Positions 50,301-59,902 of a stretch of 64,000 nucleotides of DNA are shown here, piece by piece. Both the position numbers and the translations under genes were made by a program. Location of the stretch: contig CP038133.1 in NCBI GenBank assembly GCA_004519485.1, positions 248,001 through 312,000 of the forward strand. The letters are read 5' to 3'. This stretch comes from Nannochloropsis oceanica. Its lineage: Eukaryota > Sar > Eustigmatophyceae > Eustigmatales > Monodopsidaceae. Every line of letters begins with the position of its first letter. Within the stretch, counting starts at the first letter, position 1. The notes beneath the pieces were generated by a model, which made no database searches, was not told the DNA's origin, and saw only the letters and a list, made by a program, of their open reading frames with translations.

Positions 50301-51661
50301 TTATTTCCTTCTCTCATTCATGTGCAAGTCATCCCCGACAGACAACCATTCCGAAAGCACCGGGGCAAAACAACTCCATCCCCCCCTCCCCTCTTCTTTC
50401 TCCCTCCCTTGTTTGTCGACAGCAGCGGCCAAATAAGACTCGCGCGAGACGAAAGGAGAGGAATCATGCGGAGCAGTCTCGACTAGGACTCCGAGAATAG
50501 AGCCTCCCACCCAAGTGAGGACGTTGCGGGGAGAAAGTAAGGCTGAGTCCCGAATGACACACAAACCACTGAAGTTAAAAGGACAAGAAGAATTAGGAGG
50601 GGAAGAGTGGGGGAGAGGGTTCTTTTCCAATTGTCGGAGCATAAGTGGACGAAGCTCCTGATACTTTGTCTTGACCTTCGCTTGGTGTTTCACCTCCTCC
50701 GCGAGTCTCCGGCATAGTCCCGGCAACATGGCTACTCCTCCTGTGACAAGCACGTGCCCCGCCACAATACGTCGCACGTCCCGCGGGCATTTTTTTAAGC
50801 ATTCTAATACAGCAACGGGGAGGGATGCGCCGTCATCGGCGTTGTCGTCGAAGAGGACCTCGGCGAGGCTACTGCGGAGCTCGGGGCTGAAGGTTAGAGA
50901 GATAGACCCTTCATCATAAGCTATGGATTTAGTAACTCTTCTCTCATTTGTCTCTCGGCTGGGGACAAAACAGGCGCGTGTCACCACGTCTTGCAGCGTC
51001 GCGAGGGGAAGGTCATCCTTCTCACCTCCCGTACCCTTCTCCTTCCGAAGCAACTCCTGCGCTCGCTCCAACACCGTGGCGGCTCCAACTCCCGCCGCAG
51101 TATATGTGTGCAACAAAGGTATTCCAAACGTAACCGCCAATACATGGCACTCCCGAAAGCCTATGTCCACTACCAGCCCTCCATCTGCTCCTGCCGTGTA
51201 GAGAGGCAGGGTCAAGGAGGGCACGACTAGGAGGGCGGGCACCTTGAGCCAATGGAATAGAACGTGCGCAAGCGCCTCACGGAAAGCAGTAGGCCCTGCT
51301 AAGGGCTCGCAAATGATGACCTTACGGTCGCGGGGCCGGACGTACAGGTGGTGAACAAGAAGGCGCACGACCAGGGGACCCAAGACTTGCACCCATTCCT
51401 CCCGTCCCCATGCCTGCATGGTCGCTTGCCTACTCCAGCCATCAAGCGGGGAGGGAAGCAAATGTCTGGGTGCGCTCTCTCCTGCAAAGCCACATTTGAG
51501 CAGCGCACTGTGGTGGTGGTGGTGGCGGCACGTTGGTTGTAGGTTGTGCGTGCGAGAGGCGTGGAAGCTCGCGGAAAAGTGCAAACAGCGAGCAACGGGT
51601 CCATCAAAATGCCCACCGTCACATACCTGCCCAGGTCCAGCACCACCGTCTCCTTGCCCAT
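50301..51661 (-). CDS. ACTR10: Actin-related protein 10 (dynactin), two exons
   Basis: Arp10/Arp11 caps the pointed end of the Arp1 filament in dynactin, the dynein cofactor. Exon 1 is only 35 nt (51661-51627, MGKETVVLDLG plus two bases, donor GGCAG|GTATGT); exon 2 (51507-50301) follows CCACCACAG and restores LDLGSALLKCGFAGESAPRH, the actin N-terminal phosphate loop; 413 residues. Actin-fold landmarks are present: ICEPLAGPTAFREALAHVLF, GGLVVDIGFRECHVLAVTFG (phosphate 2 loop), TAAGVGAATVLERAQELL and HVLVTGGVAMLPGLCRRLAE. The region is diverged and lacks many actin residues, typical of Arp10. The exon 2 frame runs on upstream for 109 codons without meaning, so the short first exon is needed. 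It starts 75 bp from the dioxygenase-like gene. Confidence 0.88.
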
Positions 51662-51736
51662 GCTGGTGCGTGCCTTGGGCTCCTGTGTTTGCAACGTGTG
51701 TTTTGATCGCCGTGCTCAAAGAAATGTGAAATAAGG
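51662..51736. promoter_or_regulatory. Very short bidirectional promoter, ACTR10 / PhyH-like
   Basis: Only 75 bp separate the divergent start codons. Both core promoters and 5' leaders must be packed here or lie partly inside the coding exons or the first ACTR10 intron. Confidence 0.5.
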
Positions 51737-52777
51737 ATGAAGTTTCTTCGGAAGTGTGACGTTCACACTGTGGCAACGGTGCCAAGGAATGTCTTAGCCC
51801 GCCAAGATGGGAAGCCTTACGAAGACACTCCACATCACACAGGCATGGACCCTAATCAAGGCTTCCTAGGGCCCTTTCGAGCCTTCAATGAGGCCCAGGC
51901 TGCAGCGTATTTGGCGCAGTACAAAGACGCTTTCGGGCAAACCGCCGCATCCCGCCACATCAACACCAGAACAGAGCCAGCCGCACGCGTGCCTTCGTCA
52001 TCACCTAGCGGCGCCAAGAGCTTCGATCAAGAAAACGCAGTACGCCCTTTGCTCGAAGGAGATTCTGATATTAGGCCCTTTCAGTCCCACCTCTTCTTGC
52101 CCTTTGTTGCAGCCATCATGACTAGTGAAAGCATTTTGGAGCAAGTCCGCTCCATCCTTGGCCCCGACCTCTTGGTGTGGTTTACCGAGTGGCACACCAA
52201 GCCTCCGCTTTCCAAAAAGGGATATGCCCCTCACCAAGACTCCACTTATGCTGGTCTCGAGCCGCCTGAGGATGTGGTTACGGTGTGGGTCGCCTTAACA
52301 GCAGCTACCAAAGCAAATGGCTGCCTCCAATTTGTTCCCATGCGCAGGTACAATGGCCGACAACTCCCACACATCGAAGAGCCTGGAGATCCGAGCAATG
52401 CTCTACTCAAAGGTCAGTATATCCCCAGAGCTACCCTTGATTTTGAGGAGAATGCCGAGTTTGTCGAGCTCCAAGCCGGCGAAGCCACCATTCACGCCTT
52501 CCGGTGCGTGCATGCTTCAGGACCAAACACCACTTCTTCCCCTCGCGTCGGACTCGCGATTCGTTATATGAAGCCATCAGTGCAACAACTAGCAGGCCAA
52601 AGGCGGGAAGGGGCTATGTTGGTCAGCGGAAAAGATGAATGGGGGCATTTTGATTTGTTGCCTGTTCCATGCGAAGCATGGAGGGAAGAGGGTTTGATGC
52701 TGCACCGAAAAGAGATGGAGGCGATGCAGGTAAATTATATGAGGCAGCAGCAGGAGGGGCAAAAAGAGGAGGGATGA
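51737..52777 (+). CDS. Phytanoyl-CoA dioxygenase (PhyH) family protein
   Basis: PhyH-family enzymes are Fe(II)/2-oxoglutarate oxygenases. A single exon of 346 residues starts MKFLRKCDVHTVATVPRNVL. The FRAFNEAQAAAYLAQYKDAF segment is the usual entry helix. The iron site is visible: H-x-D in YAPHQDSTYAGL, and the distal His in CVHASGPN followed by PRVGLAIRYM, whose Arg would bind the 2-oxoglutarate carboxylate. VTVWVALTAATKANGCLQFV is the family's beta-strand core. The C-terminus is a charged Glu/Gln-rich helix. No peroxisomal PTS1 is present and no clear presequence, so a cytosolic place is likely. The substrate cannot be told from sequence; many algal members act on secondary metabolites or are uncharacterised. 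Confidence 0.9.
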   Translation: MKFLRKCDVHTVATVPRNVLARQDGKPYEDTPHHTGMDPNQGFLGPFRAFNEAQAAAYLAQYKDAFGQTAASRHINTRTEPAARVPSSSPSGAKSFDQENAVRPLLEGDSDIRPFQSHLFLPFVAAIMTSESILEQVRSILGPDLLVWFTEWHTKPPLSKKGYAPHQDSTYAGLEPPEDVVTVWVALTAATKANGCLQFVPMRRYNGRQLPHIEEPGDPSNALLKGQYIPRATLDFEENAEFVELQAGEATIHAFRCVHASGPNTTSSPRVGLAIRYMKPSVQQLAGQRREGAMLVSGKDEWGHFDLLPVPCEAWREEGLMLHRKEMEAMQVNYMRQQQEGQKEEG

Positions 52778-53289
52778 AGTTAAAGCTATGCACCAAAAGT
52801 CTAAGAAAAAGGGAAGACAAGAGGCAAGTGACTGACTGCAATCCGTTGTCATTTTTACTGCGTCTTCTTCCAGTCGTTCCTCGCTTTCCCTCTTCTCTCT
52901 TCCTTTGCTCTTGCCATCATAACCATGAACAATACAGTTACTACTTTTTGAAATAGTGTTATAATACTACTAATGCATAAAATCATAATTCACCCCGGCC
53001 TTGTTATTACCCTCAAAGTGTATTTTACTGCAGTTATCGGTCGCAGTCTATCTTGGGGGTCTTGAGGCGCACAATCCTCGCGTGTGCAAGAGTTTGTCTG
53101 TCGATCCGTCGACCTGTCTGTCTGGCAGGCAAGACATCTATCCATGCATTGCCTCCGTCAGCTCATTTTGTTTCCAAACCCTCGTCGACATCGCCTCTTT
53201 CCTTCACCTGCTTTCTCACTCTTCTCACTCAACACAGCCTCATTTACTGTGTTGTTGTAATTTCCCGTTTTCTCATCTTATCTGCCTCT
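52778..53289. other. Convergent intergenic, no gene seen
   Basis: About 510 bp between the stops of the PhyH-like and Sec14-like genes. AT-rich around 52910-53000, then pyrimidine-rich. The plus-strand frames at 53001-53439 have no family resemblance. Confidence 0.45.
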
Positions 53290-55858
53290 CTATGCATCTT
53301 CCAAGCCCCACCTTCTCTTATGCAGACCCTTACTCGCCGCATAATCCAAAAACGCATGCAACTTCCTCTCCTCCTCCCTCTCCTTTTCATGATTCCCCTC
53401 CACGATGGCCTGCGCTACATCGCTCGGCATGATTTTTGATAATTCTACCAAACTCTGTTTTCGGTTGAGCACCTTCAGCCGGTCTTTGAGCTCTTGGTTC
53501 ATCATGCATGAAATGAGATGGAATACTTTATGGAAGAAGAACGGCGCGTTGATAATATACCTGTGGTGGGGGGGGGGGAGGGAAGGAGGAAAGAAAGAAT
53601 GGAGGAAATATTTGCTTGCAATTGGCCACCAAAACCCCCATGCATAAAAGAAGCAACAGAGAAGAAAAAAGGAAAGATTAAGTAGTCACAGGAACAGACA
53701 AAACACACACATACATTGACTTGACCAGATCGGAATAGGTGTCGTCATGCACGGCGCCAATGGCCGCGAGGAAGGAGAGGGCGTGCCGACCGAAATGCTG
53801 TGGACCAAAGTGAGAGACATCCACGACACTGACGTAGGAGGTGATGTGACGCCCGCTCTGCCGGCTGAGATGGGGAAAAAGGAGCCTGTAGAGACAGCAG
53901 ACAGGGAGGGATGAAGAGAGGGAAGGAGGGTGTGAGACCACAGTTGGAAACGCCCGCGAAAGTGACGTGCAGGGTAAGGATACGCCCGCTCCGTCGATTG
54001 TCATGAGACGAGACAAATGCGTATGGGGGGGGTGGGGGGCGAGTATGTGGTACATCGTGGGGGGGAGGACTGTTGAGGTTCGGCAGCGTCGACAGAATCA
54101 GACCAGATGACAATCTCCTCTCCCCCCTTCTGCCTCCCTCCCTCCCTCTCTCCCTCACCTCCTCCTCCCCTCCATCGTCTGGACATAATACAACACCATG
54201 TCCTGTATATCCAACTGCACCTCTCCCTTCCTCAGCTTTGCCAGTTCCAAAATCCCCATTCGGTCCACAAACACTGGGTCCCCCTCCTTGTCCTTTGTGA
54301 AATAGAATGCCGTTGGCCAACACTCCCGATGCTTCTCCACCTTCTCCCGCGCCAGCCGCCCTCCCTCAAAAACATCCTCAATCTCATTTTCCATTCTCCA
54401 GCTGATAACTCTCTCAAAACTCTTGAGAGCCACCTCCGCATCATAATTCTTTCGTTGCAAAAACGACAACATCATCGCATCTCGGTCCCCGCACACCGCC
54501 AGCTCGTCCACTGCTCTTATCCTCTTCTCACACACAGCTGGGCCGTACAATGCCTCTCTGACTCTTTCCAATGCTCTCCTCTGGTCCGACGTCAGGCCCT
54601 CCACCTGCCTCGCCGTCTCGGCGTGGAATCGCTCTGCCAGCTCTGTCTCACGTTTGACGTCTTCGTCGAGAGTGGTGCCAACAACAGCAGCAGCAGCAGC
54701 AGTGTGCGCCTTTTCTGCAACTGCACATACAGTTGCCTCTATAGCCACTGCTGCATCTTGAGCAAGGAAAGTAGAAGAGGGGGAGAGAGGGGAGGATGAT
54801 GTAGCGGTCGTCGAAATGGAAATCTCCTCCTCCTCGGTAACGGTGCTCGCCCACGTCGGCCCTCCCTCCCTCGCTTCCTGCACCACCGTCTCCTCAGTAT
54901 GATACACCTTGGTCATTGTGCTGGCAGAGCTAAAATATGTGCTGGACATAGAACGGGCGACAGAGGGAAAGGAGGAGGAGGCGGCGATGGCAGATCCCAT
55001 CGTGCTCCCTCCCCTTCGTAGAGGTAATCCACCACCTATCACACTCAATGCAGACGACAGCGAACGACCGCACGGGATGGAATCCTCGTCATCAGAAATC
55101 ATCCATTTGGTTGCCGCGGCGTTTCGCGTCCTGGGCTTAAGAAAGGATGTCAGCGTTGTTGGTGTTGGAGAAGCAGGAGCAGCCGCTCGTGCAGCAGCTT
55201 CCGTCACTGCTGCTGCTGCAGAGGCTTCCGTCGCTGCTGCTGCACAGGCCTCTTCCTCCGCCGTTTCCTCTGTCTCTATGTGGGCCTCGGTGTTGTCTAC
55301 TAGAGCTCGAACGTCGGCAATCGCCTTTTTGGCAGTCCCCTGCAATTCGTCTGCCATCCCGCCACTGCTGCTGCTGCTGCTGCTGCTGCTGCTACACAAC
55401 TCCAGCATGCTGCTTCCAAACCGAGTGGTCGTCGTCGTTGAGATATTATCTTTTTCCGTCATACCAAAAGACATCGTTATTGGTGCGTCAAGCTCTTTTC
55501 CTTCTTCCTCTTGCATTGCTGCTGCTGTTGTTCCCCCGCCTCTTCCCTCTCCGACCTCCTCTTGCATCATTTCAGCAGGGATAAACCACGGCGTTGTCTT
55601 TTGCGCAGGTGCCGTAGATCTTCTTCGCCACTTAAGAAAGGACCATCGTGATAAGGTGGACGATGACAACGGCGGCGGCGACGACGATGCCTCCTTACTT
55701 GTACATGCATGCGCGACCGAGACGAGGGTTGACATCACCCCGCCCCCTGTCAAGGAGGGCATGGTCGAAGAAGGGGCATCCGCCGCAGCTAATAAGGGTC
55801 CCTGGCTGGCCATGATGGAGCCCCCAACAAGGGTCCAGGCCATGTATCGGAGCTGCAT
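53290..55858 (-). CDS. Sec14/CRAL-TRIO lipid-transfer protein with long N-terminal extension, three exons
   Basis: CRAL-TRIO proteins bind and exchange lipids such as phosphatidylinositol between membranes. Exons 55858-54159, 53885-53715 and 53560-53290 join in phase (AGG AG|GTGAGG ... CTACAG|GC; TCA AT|GTATGT ... CCACAG|GT) to 713 residues. Joins restore family sequence: EGRR|RLLFPHL and LVKSM|YIINAPFFFHKVF. The C-terminal 280 residues hold the CRAL-TRIO N domain (AMMLSFLQRKNYDAEVALKS) and lipid pocket (AFYFTKDKEGDPVFVDRMG, ITSYVSVVDVSHFG, NAPFFFHKVF). The first 370 residues are low-complexity Ser/Ala/Thr/Glu with polySer and polyAla runs. The C-terminus lacks the usual final beta-strand and ends in a charged helix. 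Long plus-strand frames over exon 1 are antisense shadows. Confidence 0.9.
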
Positions 55859-56393
55859 GGCTGCGTGGGGTCGTCCCGGGGAAGCTCTTTATGGAAGTCG
55901 ACGTGTCGTATCGTACGTTCGTGACAAGCTCGAGGGAAGTTGATGTTTGCTGCTGGTTTGCTTTCTTGCTGGTGCCTCGCAATCGCGATGGCCCCCGAGC
56001 CTGCATAGAGGAAGAGGGGATAAAGAGAAAGTGAGGAATGCGTGTTCAAGGGAGCAAGGATTCAGTTTTTCGTGCACGGAAAAAGCGGAGGGGGAACCGA
56101 GATCGGTCACATCTTTGGTTCTTGACATGGTATATGAATAATGCCCCATGGTGACTCACGGAGATGTTTCTCGCTCTTCGCCTCAGCTCCATCGCTGCCC
56201 CTGCCCGGCCGTTCATTGCTTGCCCGCCCATGTCTCTTTGCGTCACCAGATACTGATAAACCAAGCGCTTTCTCATCTACTACTATGCCCACACACTGTA
56301 ACAATACACAGGCGTTAGGTTCAACCAGTTCTGGTATTCTACTGACCGCAAACGCGCGCCTGGTTTTAAGATATTCTTCGACCTCCCCACCCG
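55859..56393. promoter_or_regulatory. Divergent promoter region, Sec14-like / Noc1
   Basis: 535 bp between divergent start codons. Frames on both strands extend from the neighbours but show no conserved sequence. No factor site is claimed. Confidence 0.4.
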
Positions 56394-59300
56394 ATGCCTC
56401 CTCCTCCTCAGCACCGGTCCAAGACCAGTGGCCACAGCCACAAGGCGACCAATAATCGGCGGCGCCCGCAGCGGGAGCGACACCAGCAGGGGCAGCAGAA
56501 GCAGGGACATTATTCTCCTTCCCACTATAAGCTGCAACATACCACTCCCCAGTCCTACGCCTCCCCCACGGGGGGCACGGCCGGGGCGGAGCTGCTGCTC
56601 GCGTCACATGAACATAAACAAGAGTGCTGGTGGGACTTGGAAGCCAGCTTGCGGAACGATATCAAGTCCAAGGACAAGAAGAAGAGGGAATACAAAAAAA
56701 AGGGTGGCTCTGAACCCGCCGCTGCCGACCGTGCGGATCCCACCAATATCATCACCAGCACCGTGGGCCTGAAGACGGCGAGCGTCGCGCTTAAAGAAGG
56801 GGAGGCCGTGCTGACGGCCGCACATAATTTGTTTGAAGCCCAGCGCGCCCGGAAATTAGACCAGGATCAGAAGTGGACGGAGAAAGTCCTAAGGCAAGGA
56901 ACGCTGTCCGATAAGGTCGCAGCCATGACTCTCATGATCCAAGAAGCGCCTCTCTTCCGCCTCCGGACCATCGATGCCCTCCTAGCTCTGGCTTCCAAGT
57001 CCGACCGTCGGTGTAGCCAAATGGCGATGGAGGCCTTAAAAGACTTGTTGGAGCATAATTTGCTCCCGCCCGAACGAAAATTGGTAGCTTGGGCATTTCA
57101 GGATGAGTCTTCCTTGCCAGCTTTCTCCAGTGAGAACACCGAGCAACAGGCTCGACGGGAGGCCTGCTTGGCGATTCGCTATTTTGAAGACCAGTTAAAG
57201 CAGCGCGTGTCGTTACTAGTGGGGATGTTGGAGAAAGCGACGCACGATACGGTTGAGAATTTTAAGCGGTTCGCAATGAGTGCCGTAGCGGAGCTTCTCC
57301 AGTTTCGTCCGGAGCAGGAGGAAAGGTTGTTGGGTATATTGGTGAATAAATTGGGGGATATTGAAAAGAAGGCTGCACCGCATGCTGCCTATCTGCTGAG
57401 GCGTTTGTTGGCCGCGCATCCTGTGATGAAGGCAGTGGTGGCGAGGGAGGTTCAACAGCTCCTGCATCGACCAAATCTGCAGCCGCGGGGGTTGTACAAT
57501 GGGATTACCTTTTTGGATCAGCTATACTTGAGCAAGAATGACGACGCGGGATTGGCGATGCAGCTGGTGCAGACGTATTTTAGTTTGTTTGATCGGGCCT
57601 TGAAGTCGGGTGGAGATTTGAGTGGGAAGATGCTGTCTGCGTTGCTGACGGGCGTGAATCGCGCATATCCCTATTTGGACGATTCCGGGTTGGTGGGAGG
57701 GCCGCTGGCACCTCATCTTGAGGACTTGTTTCGGACGGTTCACCAGGGTAGTTTTAAGACGGCGGTACAGGCGTTGATGCTTCTGCATCAGGTAGTGGCG
57801 GGGGGAGGGGGGGGAAAGAAGGCTCCGGGTCTTGCTTCCAACATAAGCGGCAGCAGCAGTAGCAATGGTTTTAGTGTTGAGGGCAGGTTTTATCGTGCTT
57901 TGTACGGAAAACTTAAGGTGCCTGAGCTGTTGAGCACGGCACATCCGGTGCTGTTTCTCAATCTGCTTTACAAGGCCATGAAGGCCGATAGGGACGATGC
58001 CCGCGTGGCGGCTTTCGCGAAGCGCCTCTTGTCTTTTGGAGCTACCCAAGGCTCCCCTGCCCTTACTGCTGGCATCCTCTTTTTGCTCTCGGAAGTTATG
58101 AAAGGCCAGCCCTCATTAAGGGACGCATTAACGAGGCGAGCCTCTGTGGAGGAAGGGGATGAGGACGCGTTTGACCCGTCAAAGCGTGAGCCAAGTTTTG
58201 CATTTGGCGAGGACATGCCGGAGGTGGAGGAGGGGTCGGGAGAGAACGGGCAACCACAGCAGCAGCAGCAGCAGCAGTTAGGGAGGAAAACGAGGAAGGG
58301 CCAAGCACATTTGTGGGAAGTGCCCTTGCTTCGACTGCATTTTCACCCTTCGGTAAAGCATTTTGCGAGCTCATTGTTATCCGCCGAGGCGAAGCATAGG
58401 GTCACGTATGCTGGAGATCCGCTGCAAGACTTTTCGACCATGGCCTTCCTCGATCGATTCGCCTACAAAAATCCCAAATTGGGCGCCAAGAAAACGGCTG
58501 CGGCGGAGAGTGAAGGCCCGACGGAGGAAGAAGAGGAGGTGCGCAGGAGTCGGTTAGGAGCAGGAGCAGGAGCAGCCAGGCATGCGGCGATGGCGGCTGC
58601 TGCGGAGGGAGGTCTGGAGGGAAGGCGGCCGGTGAACACGGCAGAGTTTCTCTTGTTGGGTGCGCATGAGCTGAAGCCGGATCAGCTGTTCTTTCATAAG
58701 TTTTTCAAGGCGAAGGCAGAGAGGAATAGGAAGGCGTATGCTGCTGGAGCAGGGAAGAAGGCAGGTTTAGATGATGATGCAGGGTCGGATTCGGAAGACG
58801 AAGATGACGAGGCAGCGGAGGAAGGAGAAGAGGAGGACGACGAAGAGGACGAGAGTGAGAATGAAAGTGGGAGTGACGCGGAAGAGAGGGAGATCGATGA
58901 ATTTGCTGATGGCCTGGCAGAGGAATTGATGCGCAGTGGCGGGCAAGGGAAGGTGGACTTCAGTGATGAAGACCCCGATATGGAGGGATGGGATGAAGTA
59001 GAGGACGGAACGCAAAACGAAGAAGAGGATGAGGAGGAAAGGGGAGAGAGAAAAAGAGGAGAAGGGAAAGATGATGATGCGTTTTTGGATGATGTGAGTG
59101 ATGAGTCGGGGATGGGAGAGGAGGAGGGGATGCTGAAAGACGAGGACAGCGAGGAGGATGAGGAGAAGGAGAAAGAGGAGGAAGAGGAGGAGGAGGAGGA
59201 GAAGGAGGAGGAGGAGGAAAAGGAGGAGGACGAGGAGGAGGAGGAGGATCGGTTGCCCGTATGGGCTATGGATGAGGAGGAGGATGATGATGATGACAAT

Positions 59301-59720
59301 GCGGTGTTGGCAGCGGAACATAAGGCCAAGACCAATAAGCGCCAGCGTGGGCATGATATCGAGGGGGAAAAGGAGGGGGAGGAGGGAGAGGAGGAGCAAG
59401 AAGAGGATGAGGAGAGGGAAGAGGATGAGGAGGAAGAGGAGGAGGAGGAAGAGGATGAGGAGGTACAAAGGTCCGCCACGGCCAAGGGAAAGAATAAGAA
59501 GGCGAAGAGGGTCAGCTTTGCGGGTATGTCCACGTTTGCCTCTTTTGATGATTACGCGGCTTTAATCGAGGAGGATGACCGCAAGCGTCAGACAGAGGAA
59601 AATGCAGCGATGGGGGCGGCACGGATCGCGGGGACGACGACAAACTCTGTTGCGAGGAAAAGGACCAAGGCTGGTGGCGGAAAGAATAAGAAGCATAACT
59701 TAAAGCGAATGAAGAAATGA
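56394..59720 (+). CDS. NOC1: Noc1/CEBPZ/Mak21 ribosome biogenesis factor
   Basis: Noc1 pairs with Noc2 to carry early pre-60S particles in the nucleolus. One exon of 1,108 residues, close to human CEBPZ (1,054). A basic, His/Gln-rich start is followed by WWDLEASLRNDIKSKDKKKR. HEAT-like helices run from about 130 to 470 (LSDKVAAMTLMIQEAPLFRL, LLGILVNKLGDIEKKAAPHA, LLRRLLAAHPVMKAVVAREV, GLYNGITFLDQLYLSKNDDA). The CBF/Mak21 domain follows: LSALLTGVNRAYPYLDDSG, FRTVHQGSFKTAVQALMLLH, FYRALYGKLKVPELLSTAHP. Then VPLLRLHFHPSVKHFASSLL and LQDFSTMAFLDRFAYKNPK, both strongly conserved in the family. The last 300 residues are extremely acidic with a basic end (KNKKHNLKRMKK), typical of nucleolar factors. 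Very sure. Confidence 0.96.
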   Translation: MPPPPQHRSKTSGHSHKATNNRRRPQRERHQQGQQKQGHYSPSHYKLQHTTPQSYASPTGGTAGAELLLASHEHKQECWWDLEASLRNDIKSKDKKKREYKKKGGSEPAAADRADPTNIITSTVGLKTASVALKEGEAVLTAAHNLFEAQRARKLDQDQKWTEKVLRQGTLSDKVAAMTLMIQEAPLFRLRTIDALLALASKSDRRCSQMAMEALKDLLEHNLLPPERKLVAWAFQDESSLPAFSSENTEQQARREACLAIRYFEDQLKQRVSLLVGMLEKATHDTVENFKRFAMSAVAELLQFRPEQEERLLGILVNKLGDIEKKAAPHAAYLLRRLLAAHPVMKAVVAREVQQLLHRPNLQPRGLYNGITFLDQLYLSKNDDAGLAMQLVQTYFSLFDRALKSGGDLSGKMLSALLTGVNRAYPYLDDSGLVGGPLAPHLEDLFRTVHQGSFKTAVQALMLLHQVVAGGGGGKKAPGLASNISGSSSSNGFSVEGRFYRALYGKLKVPELLSTAHPVLFLNLLYKAMKADRDDARVAAFAKRLLSFGATQGSPALTAGILFLLSEVMKGQPSLRDALTRRASVEEGDEDAFDPSKREPSFAFGEDMPEVEEGSGENGQPQQQQQQQLGRKTRKGQAHLWEVPLLRLHFHPSVKHFASSLLSAEAKHRVTYAGDPLQDFSTMAFLDRFAYKNPKLGAKKTAAAESEGPTEEEEEVRRSRLGAGAGAARHAAMAAAAEGGLEGRRPVNTAEFLLLGAHELKPDQLFFHKFFKAKAERNRKAYAAGAGKKAGLDDDAGSDSEDEDDEAAEEGEEEDDEEDESENESGSDAEEREIDEFADGLAEELMRSGGQGKVDFSDEDPDMEGWDEVEDGTQNEEEDEEERGERKRGEGKDDDAFLDDVSDESGMGEEEGMLKDEDSEEDEEKEKEEEEEEEEEKEEEEEKEEDEEEEEDRLPVWAMDEEEDDDDDNAVLAAEHKAKTNKRQRGHDIEGEKEGEEGEEEQEEDEEREEDEEEEEEEEEDEEVQRSATAKGKNKKAKRVSFAGMSTFASFDDYAALIEEDDRKRQTEENAAMGAARIAGTTTNSVARKRTKAGGGKNKKHNLKRMKK
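59137..59463. repeat. GAGGA/GAAGA coding microsatellite
   Basis: An impure GAG/GAA/GAT repeat of about 330 bp in the last part of Noc1 encodes runs of Glu and Asp. On the opposite strand it makes long Ser- or Leu-rich open frames with no biological support. Expected to vary in length between strains. Confidence 0.85.
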
Positions 59721-59902
59721 TCGACTGGATCATTTGAATGATAAAAGAGAAAGCTGATATATGCGGACTAGCTATGAACAAGCAGATGGAAGTAAATGAA
59801 AGCAAAGAATCGATTTTTGACAAAGGCACACAATCTGTCGTAGTATTTTTATTTTCACGGTCCATGCCTCGAATTGATTACATCGTTCTTTCCTCTCCCT
59901 AC

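Noticed and set aside
54909-55943. 344-codon plus-strand frame
   Set aside because: Antisense of exon 1 of the Sec14-like gene; arises from trinucleotide repeats and lacks any domain.
58694-59533. 279-codon minus-strand frame of almost pure Ser
   Set aside because: It is the antisense of the Glu/Asp repeat in Noc1; composition alone explains it.
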